From an uncultured Ruminococcus sp. (GTDB lineage: Bacteria; Bacillota_A; Clostridia; Oscillospirales; Ruminococcaceae), in contig ONBA01000014.1 of the NCBI GenBank assembly GCA_900315975.1, forward strand, positions 1 to 61,221: 61,221 nucleotides of DNA. Direction: 5' to 3'. The notes below the pieces were generated by a model. The model ran no database searches and had not been told where the DNA came from. It saw only the letters and a list, made by a program, of their open reading frames with translations. The position numbers and the translations under genes are program-made. This document shows positions 17,933 through 25,534 of the stretch, piece by piece (within the stretch, counting starts at the first letter, position 1; every line of letters starts with the position of its first letter).

Positions 17933-19120
17933 TTATGTTTTGCTATTCTCAGTCTTTTCCCAGCATTTCGCAATCTCGGCTGCTTTGTCGTTCCCCGGGG
18001 ACAGCTTTTTGAGAAGCTTCTGATAGAATGATTTGACGTCAAGATCGTTCAGAAGATAGCGCACAGGGTGTCTGTTCAGCGCTATGTCAAGGAGCATTTC
18101 TATCTCGTCGGCAGTCCAGCTGTCTATCAGGAGCATCTCCTTGATAAGCGTGTGAGTCGTGCCGAAAGAAGCGCTGCCGTCCAGCGAAAGAATGAGGTCG
18201 AGCCTGTCGCGTTTTTCCTCGTTATTGCTGCGTCTTGTGTCATTCTGATCGCGCTCGTCCTTGCAGTCGTAATACACGTTCTCAAGGACTTCATTTGCCG
18301 CGGTACGGTCAATGATAGCCTTCACCAGCAGGTCGAGCTTCGAGCCGTCGGTATAGTCCGCAGGTGCAAAATAGCGGATACGGTTATCGTGCAGCATCTT
18401 GTACACCTTCGACTTGTCAAGGGTATCGTTATTGTACACACCTATCGAATGTCCGCCGTTCGTGTTCACCAGTTTCATGCACGGAATATCGGTATCGCTG
18501 TCGCCTATGTAGACCATATTTCTGAACGGCACACGGAGGTCCTCCGGTGCAAAATAGTCGTTGACGCCGGAATCGTTGACGTCAAGGATACCCTTCTCTA
18601 TCCTGAAAAGGAACTGCGTCTTGTTGGTGTAGTTGATGACCTGTGCAGGCCATATCGGAACGTCCTTGTCGTCGAACATGAACGAGCTCGCGTATATCTT
18701 CTCGAAAGCGCCTGCCTTTGCAACGGAAGTTCCCTCGATCATCTCTTTCAGTCCGGAGGAGATGATGTAATGCTCCACGATCACGCCGTGTTCCGAGCCG
18801 TATTCTCTTATGCGCTCGAACCAATCCTCAACTCCGGGGAAGAGCTTGACCTTTGCGCCGTATTCCTGCAAACTCTTTCGCGTTAGCACGATGCGTCCGC
18901 GGGCTTCATTAACCATTTTGAACATATATGCTAGGTTGGAGTCCATTTCGTTGGCTTCTGCCATTTCATCAGTTTCTTTCCAGAAGGACGGTACGTCGCC
19001 GTCGTAGACCGCCTGTATGTAACCCTGCGCCTGCATATCGTCAGGTGAGAGGGTCTTGTCAAAATCGTAGCAGATCGCGAGAACAGGCTTGTCCTCTTTG
19101 GTTTTTCTTATTGCTGACAT
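17933..19120 (-). CDS. HAD superfamily phosphatase with C-terminal extension
   Basis: The ATG at 19120 follows AGAGGTG; the longer frame to 19177 has no site. The 395-aa protein has HAD motif I YDFDKTLS (about residues 16-23), motif II in YIISSGLKEM (about 120), and motif IV GDSDTD (about 201-206), so a phosphate-ester hydrolase or phosphotransferase of the phosphoserine-phosphatase-like group is expected. Residues from about 285 add a charged linker and a helical C-terminal domain (WTADEIEMLLDIALNRHPVR) not normally part of the family. It is the first gene of the operon behind a good promoter at 19188-19216. Confidence 0.8.
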   Translation of the reverse strand: MSAIRKTKEDKPVLAICYDFDKTLSPDDMQAQGYIQAVYDGDVPSFWKETDEMAEANEMDSNLAYMFKMVNEARGRIVLTRKSLQEYGAKVKLFPGVEDWFERIREYGSEHGVIVEHYIISSGLKEMIEGTSVAKAGAFEKIYASSFMFDDKDVPIWPAQVINYTNKTQFLFRIEKGILDVNDSGVNDYFAPEDLRVPFRNMVYIGDSDTDIPCMKLVNTNGGHSIGVYNNDTLDKSKVYKMLHDNRIRYFAPADYTDGSKLDLLVKAIIDRTAANEVLENVYYDCKDERDQNDTRRSNNEEKRDRLDLILSLDGSASFGTTHTLIKEMLLIDSWTADEIEMLLDIALNRHPVRYLLNDLDVKSFYQKLLKKLSPGNDKAAEIAKCWEKTENSKT

Positions 19121-19187
19121 CGTTTCACCTCTGTTTTGATGTTGTATCAGACAAAAATCACTCGAAATTTGCCGCAAATATATTTAT

Positions 19188-19216
19188 ATTATACCATTTT
19201 CCGAGCCGTTTTGCAA
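19188..19216 (-). promoter_or_regulatory. Promoter of the HAD operon
   Basis: On the minus strand TTGCAA (19216-19211) and TATAAT (19193-19188) are spaced by 17 bases, 68 bases before the HAD start. Confidence 0.75.
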
Positions 19217-19272
19217 TACTTTTATGACAGATCCAAACAATATTCGTTTTCATTTCAAAAGCTGCAAATCGC

Positions 19273-19301
19273 TTGACATTGTCCGTAACGAGTGGTATAA
19301 T
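19273..19301 (+). promoter_or_regulatory. Promoter of the fluoride riboswitch transcript
   Basis: TTGACA (19273-19278) and TATAAT (19296-19301) with 17-base spacing. Confidence 0.8.
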
Positions 19302-19317
19302 ATATATGATGAAAATT

Positions 19318-19412
19318 TCATACGGGAATGATGTTCTCCCTTGGGAAACCTAAACCGCTTATCAGGCTGATGACTTCTGCAATTTTTATGCAGAAGCTGT
19401 CGGCTTTTTTAT
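19318..19412 (+). promoter_or_regulatory. Fluoride riboswitch (crcB motif) with expression-platform terminator
   Basis: The aptamer shows the crcB pattern: GGGAATGATGTTCTCCC, a short paired arm, AACCGC and then GGCTGATGACTTCTGC. ACTTCTGC (19373-19380) pairs with GCAGAAG (19390-19396) followed by GGCTTTTTTATTTT, the intrinsic terminator that the ligand-bound aptamer is expected to prevent. Such switches control fluoride exporters (FluC/CrcB or CLC-F). The downstream gene here is only a remnant. Confidence 0.88.
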
Positions 19413-19426
19413 TTTGGAGGAATACT

Positions 19427-19561
19427 ATGCTTTTATCTCTTGCTACTTGAAAAGGAGGAGCATTTTTCGGCAGATACGCAATAACAAGTCCAGTCTCAAC
19501 ACGCGGTCATCGGCGGCACAGAACGCATTACTGCGGACCCTCCTTAATGAAAATGAGATAA
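19427..19561 (+). pseudogene. Remnant of a fluC/crcB-like gene behind the fluoride riboswitch
   Basis: ATG 19427 is preceded by TTGGAGG. The frame reads MLLSLAT, then TGA, and continues in the same frame with KGGAFFGRYAIT before running into unrelated sequence. FluC proteins begin with a short hydrophobic stretch and a GGA.G...RY segment, so this could be a decayed, nonsense-mutated N-terminus. The remnant is too short for certainty. Up to 19638 nothing else is seen except the terminator of the convergent gene. Confidence 0.45.
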
Positions 19562-19564
19562 TGC

Positions 19565-19600
19565 AAAAAACCTCCCACGGTCTTGCCGCAGGAGGTTTTA
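19565..19600 (-). terminator. Intrinsic terminator of the CE1 esterase gene
   Basis: AAAACCTCC pairs with GGAGGTTTT (arms 19567-19575 and 19591-19599), with TTTTTT on the minus strand side. Confidence 0.85.
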
Positions 19601-19638
19601 TAATGTACGTTTTTACCCGGACGTTCCGGGAGCTCAGA

Positions 19639-21249
19639 TCAGTCCGTTGCCTGGAATACAGCTCTTACGAAGCAGTACAGGCTCGAATGGATAGAGTCGT
19701 CACCGTGGTGACCGTTCTGGACAACGTGCCATACATGAGGAACGCCGTTCTTTGTGAAGTTGTTGTGATAGCCCTGCGGAGTGGTGAGTCCGACAACGTC
19801 ATCGGAAGTACCGCCGGTTATGAATACGAGATGAGGAGTTGTTTCCTCGCTGTCCCATTTCCATGCGCCCTGAGCACCCGGTGCAGGACAGATAGCGCCG
19901 ACATAGCCGAACTTGTCGCCGTACTTCATACCGATCTGGAGTGACTCCATACCTCCCATTGAGAAGCCGGTAACGGCTGTATAGTCTCTGCCGGTCTTGA
20001 CGCTGTATTTTGATTCGATCTCAGGCATGAGGCTGTCAACGATATCGTCAACGAAGTTGTTGTAGCCCTCGACCGATGCAGGATCGCCAAAGCCTGTAGC
20101 GCTTTCCTTTGTTGCACTTGTGAAGATAAGCGGGCATACAACGATCATATCCTTTGCTTCACCGGAAGCGATAGCGTTTTCGACGATCTGGCGGGTGTAC
20201 ATGGTACCGTTGCCCTTTACGATCATACGGTCCTCGTTCTCGAAGAAGCCGTGGAGCACATAGAGGACAGGATACTGCTTGCTCTCGTCGTAATTTGCAG
20301 GGAGCAGGATATTATAGGGCTTGTTCTTGTTAGCCTTCTTGGAGAAGTAGGTCTTCTTAACGATAGTGCCGTACTGAACTCCGGGCTTTTCCTGGTGAGA
20401 ATCGCCGGGCTCATTGTTAACGAGCTCGTTCTGAGTCTTTTCGGTGAGCTCCTCCATAGTGTACTTCACCTGTCCGGGAATCGGTTCAGCAATGGGGAAT
20501 TCCTTGATCCTTCCGAGGCAGAAGTCGTTGATGAGGACGAAGTCCGCGATCTCGAATACACCGTTGCTGTCAGCATCGGCAGCCTTCAGTGTTTTCTTTT
20601 CGGTAATGCCGTCGATAACGCCTTTGCGGGCGAGCATGATGTCGTAAACGTTTATTGAACCGTCGTAGTTGATATCGCCCTTTGCCAGCTTGACAGCAGC
20701 CGGCGGCTCGCCTATTTCCGTTCCGCTCTTTGCACCGACCACTTCGTCAATATAGAAGCTGCACTTGCTTTCCTCTGTCTCAACATAGAGGTGAATGTCA
20801 GCCGCATCACTTGGTATAGTGAAATCATTGTTTTCGAGATGCGCCCACTTACCTTTTTCAGCCGTGACCTTAGCTATCTTGGGGTATTCGGTAGTATCCC
20901 CGCTTTTGTACTGTAGCGTCAGGCAGAATGTTACCGGTTCATCAGTGTCCTCGGTCATAACATATGCGCTGAATGCGTAGGACTGACCTGCCTTGAATTC
21001 GGAACTGAGTGGCATTGTGGCACCGTTCCACGCAGCCTCTCGGCCGCTTGTCATAAGCGAGCATTGTCCGGAACGTGAAATATCGGTCACGACTCTGACA
21101 GATGCCGAACCGCGTCCTGACCACTGATCTTTTCCGTCCTCAAAGGTGCTGTGCAGCATATAGTCAGATTCGGCTGCGGTTACAGAAATTGATGCAGTGA
21201 CGGAAAGTGACAGAGCTGCGGCAGTGATGATAGATATTGCTTTTTTCAT
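19639..21249 (-). CDS. Secreted CBM22-dockerin-CE1 esterase
   Basis: A 536-aa secreted enzyme. Signal peptide residues 1-26 (MKKAISIITAAALSLS...). Residues 29-175 form a CBM22/CBM4_9 module (STFEDGKDQWSGRGSASV) for xylan or mixed-glucan binding. Residues 191-250 form a type I dockerin with two Ca-binding repeats (DINYDGSINVYDIMLAR and DADSNGVFEIADFVLI), placed internally instead of at the C-terminus. Residues about 295-536 form a CE1-type esterase (feruloyl or acetyl-xylan esterase) with YPVLYVLHG, the nucleophile motif GFSMGG and a C-terminal His (NGHHGDD). It should bind the cellulosome scaffoldin and remove side groups from hemicellulose. The layout is shared with the C-terminal half of the GH43 enzyme at 42880. 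Confidence 0.93.
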   Translation of the reverse strand: MKKAISIITAAALSLSVTASISVTAAESDYMLHSTFEDGKDQWSGRGSASVRVVTDISRSGQCSLMTSGREAAWNGATMPLSSEFKAGQSYAFSAYVMTEDTDEPVTFCLTLQYKSGDTTEYPKIAKVTAEKGKWAHLENNDFTIPSDAADIHLYVETEESKCSFYIDEVVGAKSGTEIGEPPAAVKLAKGDINYDGSINVYDIMLARKGVIDGITEKKTLKAADADSNGVFEIADFVLINDFCLGRIKEFPIAEPIPGQVKYTMEELTEKTQNELVNNEPGDSHQEKPGVQYGTIVKKTYFSKKANKNKPYNILLPANYDESKQYPVLYVLHGFFENEDRMIVKGNGTMYTRQIVENAIASGEAKDMIVVCPLIFTSATKESATGFGDPASVEGYNNFVDDIVDSLMPEIESKYSVKTGRDYTAVTGFSMGGMESLQIGMKYGDKFGYVGAICPAPGAQGAWKWDSEETTPHLVFITGGTSDDVVGLTTPQGYHNNFTKNGVPHVWHVVQNGHHGDDSIHSSLYCFVRAVFQATD

Positions 21250-21429
21250 TTACAAACCTCCTTAATTTTTTATTTTATAATAAAAATCTTTTGTGCATAT
21301 TATATCATATCCTTTACCGTGTGTCAACCTGTATACAGAAAATTTTTTCAAAATAATAAATAACATCATTGTTTTAACAAAACCGCATTCTGTTTCCTGA
21401 CGTTCCGCTGATATCATGATATATGTCCA

Positions 21430-21505
21430 TATTAAAAGGGATACCGTTCAGCTCCTGCGCCGGAAGATGCACTATCCGGCGTGTTTTGAACGGTATCCCC
21501 TTATA
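21430..21505 (-). terminator. Nested hairpin, probable terminator of the C_GCAxxG_C_C gene
   Basis: GGGATACCGTTCA (21439-21451) pairs with TGAACGGTATCCC (21486-21498), and inside it CGCCGG pairs with CCGGCG. The minus strand ends in CCCTTTTAATAT. The rest of 21250-21557 is AT-rich and shows no gene. Confidence 0.65.
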
Positions 21506-21557
21506 TTCGGAGGTTTTCAGTTAAGCTTCATCGTATCAGGTCGTTCAGGTTCCGCCC

Positions 21558-22019
21558 TCATTCGGGATGGTTCTCCTCAAGGTACCGGTCGAGTATCTCC
21601 GCTGCGGTCCTGACAAATCTGACGCAAGGTCTGACCTTATAGTATTCCCCGGTCCTTTTTTCGGGAACGGGTCCCTTCGTGACCGCAAGTCCTTTCAGAA
21701 GGTCACGGCATATTATCGTTTCATGCTCTCTGCGGAATTCCTCCGCAAGATGCTGTATCCTCTTATAGTGTGCCGCTTTCAGCATATCGTCAGTTTCAGT
21801 CCCCTGACCGTAAAGTATGCCTGCCACCATAAACATACCCGAACAAGCGCCGCACACCTCGCGCATTCTTCCCATTCCGCCGCCAAATGACGATGAGAGC
21901 CGCTTTGCAAGCTCCTCGTCCATGCCTGTCACGTCACAAAATGCCGTGAAAACAGCCTGAGCACAGTTACAGCCCTGCGAAAAAAGCTCTGCCGCTTTTT
22001 CTGAGTGAGCGTATCTCAT
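21558..22019 (-). CDS. C_GCAxxG_C_C family redox-active protein
   Basis: A 153-aa protein with the family pattern: C-N-CAQAVF near residue 17 (GCNCAQAVF), GGGMGRMREVCGACSG near residue 47-62, and CVRFV near 132. The family is thought to be redox-active or to bind metal through its conserved cysteines. Its ATG overlaps the stop of the upstream DUF134 gene (ATGA), so the pair is translationally coupled. No specific partner is known. Confidence 0.85.
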   Translation of the reverse strand: MRYAHSEKAAELFSQGCNCAQAVFTAFCDVTGMDEELAKRLSSSFGGGMGRMREVCGACSGMFMVAGILYGQGTETDDMLKAAHYKRIQHLAEEFRREHETIICRDLLKGLAVTKGPVPEKRTGEYYKVRPCVRFVRTAAEILDRYLEENHPE

Positions 22020-22747
22020 AAGTGTTCACCGCAGGAGTGACTTCCGCAGCCGTGGTCTCCGCAGGAATGTCCCTCAACGTGTTCGTGGTGGTGGTCACAG
22101 GTCGGATTTGAATTCTGCGCGAGTGTCCGCGTAAGGAAAGCCTTTACCGCTTCATCAGCGCTGCCCATATTGCCGCCGTAGAGGGCAATTCCAGCCTCCT
22201 GCATAGCCATTTGTGCGCCTCCGCCGATGCCTCCGCAGATAAGAACGTCAGCCTGAGCGTTCCTGAGAAAGCCTGCAAGAGCACCGTGTCCGGCGCCGTT
22301 CGTGTCAACTACCTGCTCGTTTATTACCTTTCCGTCGGCGATATCGTAGAGCTTGAACTGCTCTGTCCTGCCGAAATGCTGGAAGATCTGTCCGTTTTCA
22401 TAGGTTACTGCTATCCTCATGATACCAAATCCTTTCCGTGCGATCTCCTCTGAGACCGTACTGTCAAGAGTGTAATTTCCGCCCGAAATTACGATGCGTC
22501 TGCCCTCGACAAGTGCAGCGGCAAGCTTTTTCCTTGCGCTGTCGTATATCGCCGTGACGGTAGTCCTTGCGACGTTCATCTCGGCAGCGCACTGCTCCTG
22601 AGTTTTCGCCTGATAGTCTATCAGACGTATGGTCTCGAACTCGTCAAGCGACATTGTTACCGTATCGTTTGCGGTATCCTGATCGGGTGCAAAGCTCCAG
22701 TAATCGGGGTAACAGCATATACGGCGCGATTTCTGAGGCCTTGGCAT
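22016..22747 (-). CDS. DUF134 DNA-binding protein fused to NifX/dinitrogenase cofactor domain
   Basis: The ATG at 22747 follows AAAGGAG. The 243-aa protein has an N-terminal DUF134 helix-turn-helix domain (MPRPQKSRRICCYPDYWSF, then ...EQCAAEMNVARTTVTAIYDSARKKLA, about residues 50-80), a NifX/NifB-C-like domain (about 108-215: FGRTEQFKLYDI, VLICGGIGGGAQMAM), and a His/Cys-rich tail (CDHHHEH, CGDHGCGSHSCGEH) that probably binds metal. The combination suggests a metal- or cofactor-responsive regulator. Its own promoter carries a direct repeat it may bind. Confidence 0.88.
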   Translation of the reverse strand: MPRPQKSRRICCYPDYWSFAPDQDTANDTVTMSLDEFETIRLIDYQAKTQEQCAAEMNVARTTVTAIYDSARKKLAAALVEGRRIVISGGNYTLDSTVSEEIARKGFGIMRIAVTYENGQIFQHFGRTEQFKLYDIADGKVINEQVVDTNGAGHGALAGFLRNAQADVLICGGIGGGAQMAMQEAGIALYGGNMGSADEAVKAFLTRTLAQNSNPTCDHHHEHVEGHSCGDHGCGSHSCGEHL

Positions 22748-22764
22748 AAGCACATCTCCTTTCT

Positions 22765-22804
22765 GACTTATGTCAATTATACCACCGTTTCCGACTTATG
22801 TCAA
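22765..22804 (-). promoter_or_regulatory. Promoter with duplicated operator for the DUF134 gene
   Basis: On the minus strand TTGACA (22804-22799) and TATAAT (22781-22776) are spaced by 17 bases. The 12-mer TTGACATAAGTC covers the -35 box and is exactly repeated just downstream of the -10 box (22776-22765), 28 bases apart. Confidence 0.8.
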
Positions 22805-22849
22805 GTATTATTTCTCAACTTCCATGTTTTTCAAAGCTGCACTCCGCTA

Positions 22850-22878
22850 TTGTAAAAGGGAACGCGATATGTTATAAT
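22850..22878 (+). promoter_or_regulatory. Promoter of the GH16 gene
   Basis: TTGTAA (22850-22855) and TATAAT (22873-22878) with 17-base spacing, 21 bases before the start codon. Confidence 0.7.
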
Positions 22879-22899
22879 TTAGGAAAGAAGGTGTGCATT

Positions 22900-24378
22900 A
22901 TGAAAAAGCAGATATTATCTTTACTCATTTCAGCAGCGTGTTCAGCCTGCATCGTCCCTGCAAAAGCCTCCGCTTCAACGGAAGCTCTGGCGGTAACAGG
23001 CGATGTCAACTGTGACGGAGAATTCAGCATCGCGGATATAGTCCTTCTTCAGAAGTGGCTGCTCGCCGCCCCCGATACCGGCCTTCCCGGCTGGGAAGCG
23101 GCTGACTTCTGCACGGACGGCAGACTTGATGTGTTCGACCTCTGCCTTATGAAGCGTCACTATTTCACCGGCTCGGAACAGCGCCTCATATGGAGCGACG
23201 AATTCAGCGGAGACAGTCCCGATGCGTCAAAATGGTCTTATGAGCTCGGAAACTGGAAGCTCGATGCTGACGGGAACTACATCACGAGCGGCTGGGGCAA
23301 CAACGAACAGGAATTCTACACTGATTCAAACGTCTCCGTTCACGACGGTATACTGACGATTGCTGCCCGCAGAGAAAAATATACCGATCCCGTACAGGGT
23401 GAATACGAATACACCTCGGCCCGTCTAAGCAGCCAACACCTGTTCTCGACCTGCGGCGGACGGATAGAGGTACGCGCCCGCTGCGATTCCGGAAGATCAC
23501 TCTGGCCTGCTATATGGATGCTCCCCGAGGACAGCGTTTACGGCGGCTGGGCTGCTTCCGGAGAGATCGACATTATGGAAGGCTGGGGCAGCGATCCCGG
23601 GAAAATATGCGGCACTATCCACTTCGGTGACGTTTGGCCCGGAAATACCTACCTCACGAACGATTACATCTTCCCGGAGGGCGATTCCACGGAGAACTGG
23701 CATACCTACGCAATCGAATGGGATCCCGGAGAGATACGCTGGTACGTTGACGGTCAGCTTTACAGCACCCAGACCGAATGGTATTCCGCCGGACACAGCT
23801 ATCCTGCTCCTTTCGACCAGAACTTCTACCTGATACTCAATCTTGCGGTCGGAGGACATTTTGACGGCATTGACGGAGTTCACGCCGATCCCTCGATATT
23901 CGAGAACGGCGAAAAGCACTTCGATATCGACTACGTCCGCGTTTACAGCCTGAACAGCTCATTCGTCCCGACTCCGGTCACATCTCTGCCGCTCGAAGCC
24001 TACATCGAGGGTGCGGAAGCAGCACTTTCCAACAAGGACGGCGAAACTGTCGTAAAGATCAGCAGCACAGGCTCCCTCGAATACGGCGTTATGGGACTTA
24101 TCCGCGGCAATAAAGTCAAAGCCGGCGAAAAGCACACGCTTTCGTTCGATGTATCCTCAACAGCAGTGCGGGACATCATCGTTACCGCTGAGGACTCCGC
24201 CTACACGCGCTATCTCGATGAAAAGCTCACGGTAGGTCCGGAGGTAAAGCATTACAGCTTCGATACCGTTTTCAGCGAGGATATGTCCGTTGACCTGAAA
24301 TTCCAGCTCGGTAACATAGGCGATACCGCTTCTGCCGGGGAACATACCGTAACGATCGGCAGCATAAAATGGGAATAA
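22900..24378 (+). CDS. Secreted dockerin-GH16 beta-glucanase with C-terminal binding module
   Basis: The ATG at 22900 follows GAAAGAAGGTG. The 492-aa protein has a signal peptide (1-26), a dockerin at residues about 34-92 (DVNCDGEFSIADIVLLQ and TDGRLDVFDLCLMKR), and a GH16 domain (about 98-355; WSDEFSGDSPDASKW, catalytic GEIDIMEGWG near 226). The C-terminal part (about 370-492) looks like a beta-sandwich binding module. GH16 enzymes of this type hydrolyse beta-1,3(4)-glucans or laminarin. The N-terminal place of the dockerin is unusual but occurs in Ruminococcus. The second dockerin repeat has substitutions at the first Ca-binding positions. Confidence 0.92.
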   Translation: MKKQILSLLISAACSACIVPAKASASTEALAVTGDVNCDGEFSIADIVLLQKWLLAAPDTGLPGWEAADFCTDGRLDVFDLCLMKRHYFTGSEQRLIWSDEFSGDSPDASKWSYELGNWKLDADGNYITSGWGNNEQEFYTDSNVSVHDGILTIAARREKYTDPVQGEYEYTSARLSSQHLFSTCGGRIEVRARCDSGRSLWPAIWMLPEDSVYGGWAASGEIDIMEGWGSDPGKICGTIHFGDVWPGNTYLTNDYIFPEGDSTENWHTYAIEWDPGEIRWYVDGQLYSTQTEWYSAGHSYPAPFDQNFYLILNLAVGGHFDGIDGVHADPSIFENGEKHFDIDYVRVYSLNSSFVPTPVTSLPLEAYIEGAEAALSNKDGETVVKISSTGSLEYGVMGLIRGNKVKAGEKHTLSFDVSSTAVRDIIVTAEDSAYTRYLDEKLTVGPEVKHYSFDTVFSEDMSVDLKFQLGNIGDTASAGEHTVTIGSIKWE

Positions 24379-24387
24379 CACGATCAA

Positions 24388-24420
24388 AAAAGCCCGGACA
24401 ACTGTCCGGGCTCTGCTTTT
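24388..24420. terminator. Bidirectional terminator
   Basis: AGCCCGGACA (24391-24400) pairs with TGTCCGGGCT (24403-24412); A-run before, T-rich after. It separates the GH16 gene from the convergent minus-strand operon. Confidence 0.85.
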
Positions 24421-25534
24421 ATCTGCTTTTTTCAAGCTGTCTGAACTCATTTTCAAGCTCTTTTCTTTTGACGGTCGCACCGCGCAGGAAACGGTAGCCG
24501 TATGCCGCCGGTATGAGCAGTCTGCTCTTTTTCACCCACGGTACGGCAGTTTCAAGGACTCTCAGCGGCGGGAAGAAACGGTATCTCAGATATCCGAGCT
24601 TAGAGCCGTTTCCGCGGTTCATGATGCCGTTCTTCACGGAATTCTCCGTATTTCCGTATATTCCGGACATAACGTAATATTCGAGCTGTCTCTTTTCATC
24701 AACAGTGAGCTTCTTCATCGAGAATACCTTCATTGCAAGCTCACGGTTGCTGCGCTCAAAATCTGCGATGCCGAGCTTTCCGAATTCTTCATCAAGGTAC
24801 CCCCAGTCGAGGAGGTCGCCGTAAATATTCATGAACACATATGTGTCCGCAAGTGAACGCACGCCGGTACCGCCGTATGTGAAGTGCTTGTACTCATGCG
24901 CCACCATAAATAGGTAGAAGTCCTCATCGCTGAAATGGAAGCCGTATTTGCTGCCCTCATCAGGAATGAGCCGTTCCTTTATGTCCTTGAAGTGATCATA
25001 GAGACCTCCGATGTGTCTGCTGTCGAAAAGGCTGCTGTGCATCTCGAAATTCAGCACAGGCGCCTTGAAATACGCATCATCGTTGCCCTGACCGAAGTGC
25101 TCGCAGGTGTATCCGTTTCCGAGGAAAATATCGCGCACATCAGCCATTCGGCTGCCGTCGCAGAGTATATCGTTGTCCGACATCTGACGCATACCGAGCC
25201 TCGGGTACCAATACTGGAGCAATGCGCCTTTCAGCGGCATATACCATATCCCTTCGGATTCAAGCTCACGCAGTATGGTCCTGCGTTCGGCATCAAGGAG
25301 GATATTCTTGCGGATAGCCTTTTCCTTAGCCTGAGTAAATTCGCTGTCCCTGAAACCGGCTGATTCAAGAGCATAGGCAGCGCAGGCTGTGAGGATATGC
25401 TGCTGGCAGACCTCAAAAAGCTTCGGGAGGTCCATTTTCTCTATGCGTTCCGGACTGGGCTTCCTGCCGTTTATCGCACAGGCGGTAAGGTAGATCATAT
25501 CCGTGGCGTTCCTGCGGAATTCAGGCTTTTCCAT
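24419..25534 (-). CDS. NTP_transf_5-type nucleotidyltransferase family protein
   Basis: A 371-aa protein, last gene of the kinase/PqqD operon, starting inside the end of the ABC gene (14-base overlap). The segment YMPLKGALLQYWYPRLGMRQMSDNDIL (around residues 98-125) carries the GS-like/KG and D.D pattern of the minimal nucleotidyltransferase fold in the NTP_transf_5 family. Such proteins are encoded in lasso-peptide-type and HprK/PqqD-type clusters, where their reaction is not fully known. No signal peptide or membrane segment; it should act in the cytosol. Confidence 0.85.
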   Translation of the reverse strand: MEKPEFRRNATDMIYLTACAINGRKPSPERIEKMDLPKLFEVCQQHILTACAAYALESAGFRDSEFTQAKEKAIRKNILLDAERRTILRELESEGIWYMPLKGALLQYWYPRLGMRQMSDNDILCDGSRMADVRDIFLGNGYTCEHFGQGNDDAYFKAPVLNFEMHSSLFDSRHIGGLYDHFKDIKERLIPDEGSKYGFHFSDEDFYLFMVAHEYKHFTYGGTGVRSLADTYVFMNIYGDLLDWGYLDEEFGKLGIADFERSNRELAMKVFSMKKLTVDEKRQLEYYVMSGIYGNTENSVKNGIMNRGNGSKLGYLRYRFFPPLRVLETAVPWVKKSRLLIPAAYGYRFLRGATVKRKELENEFRQLEKSR

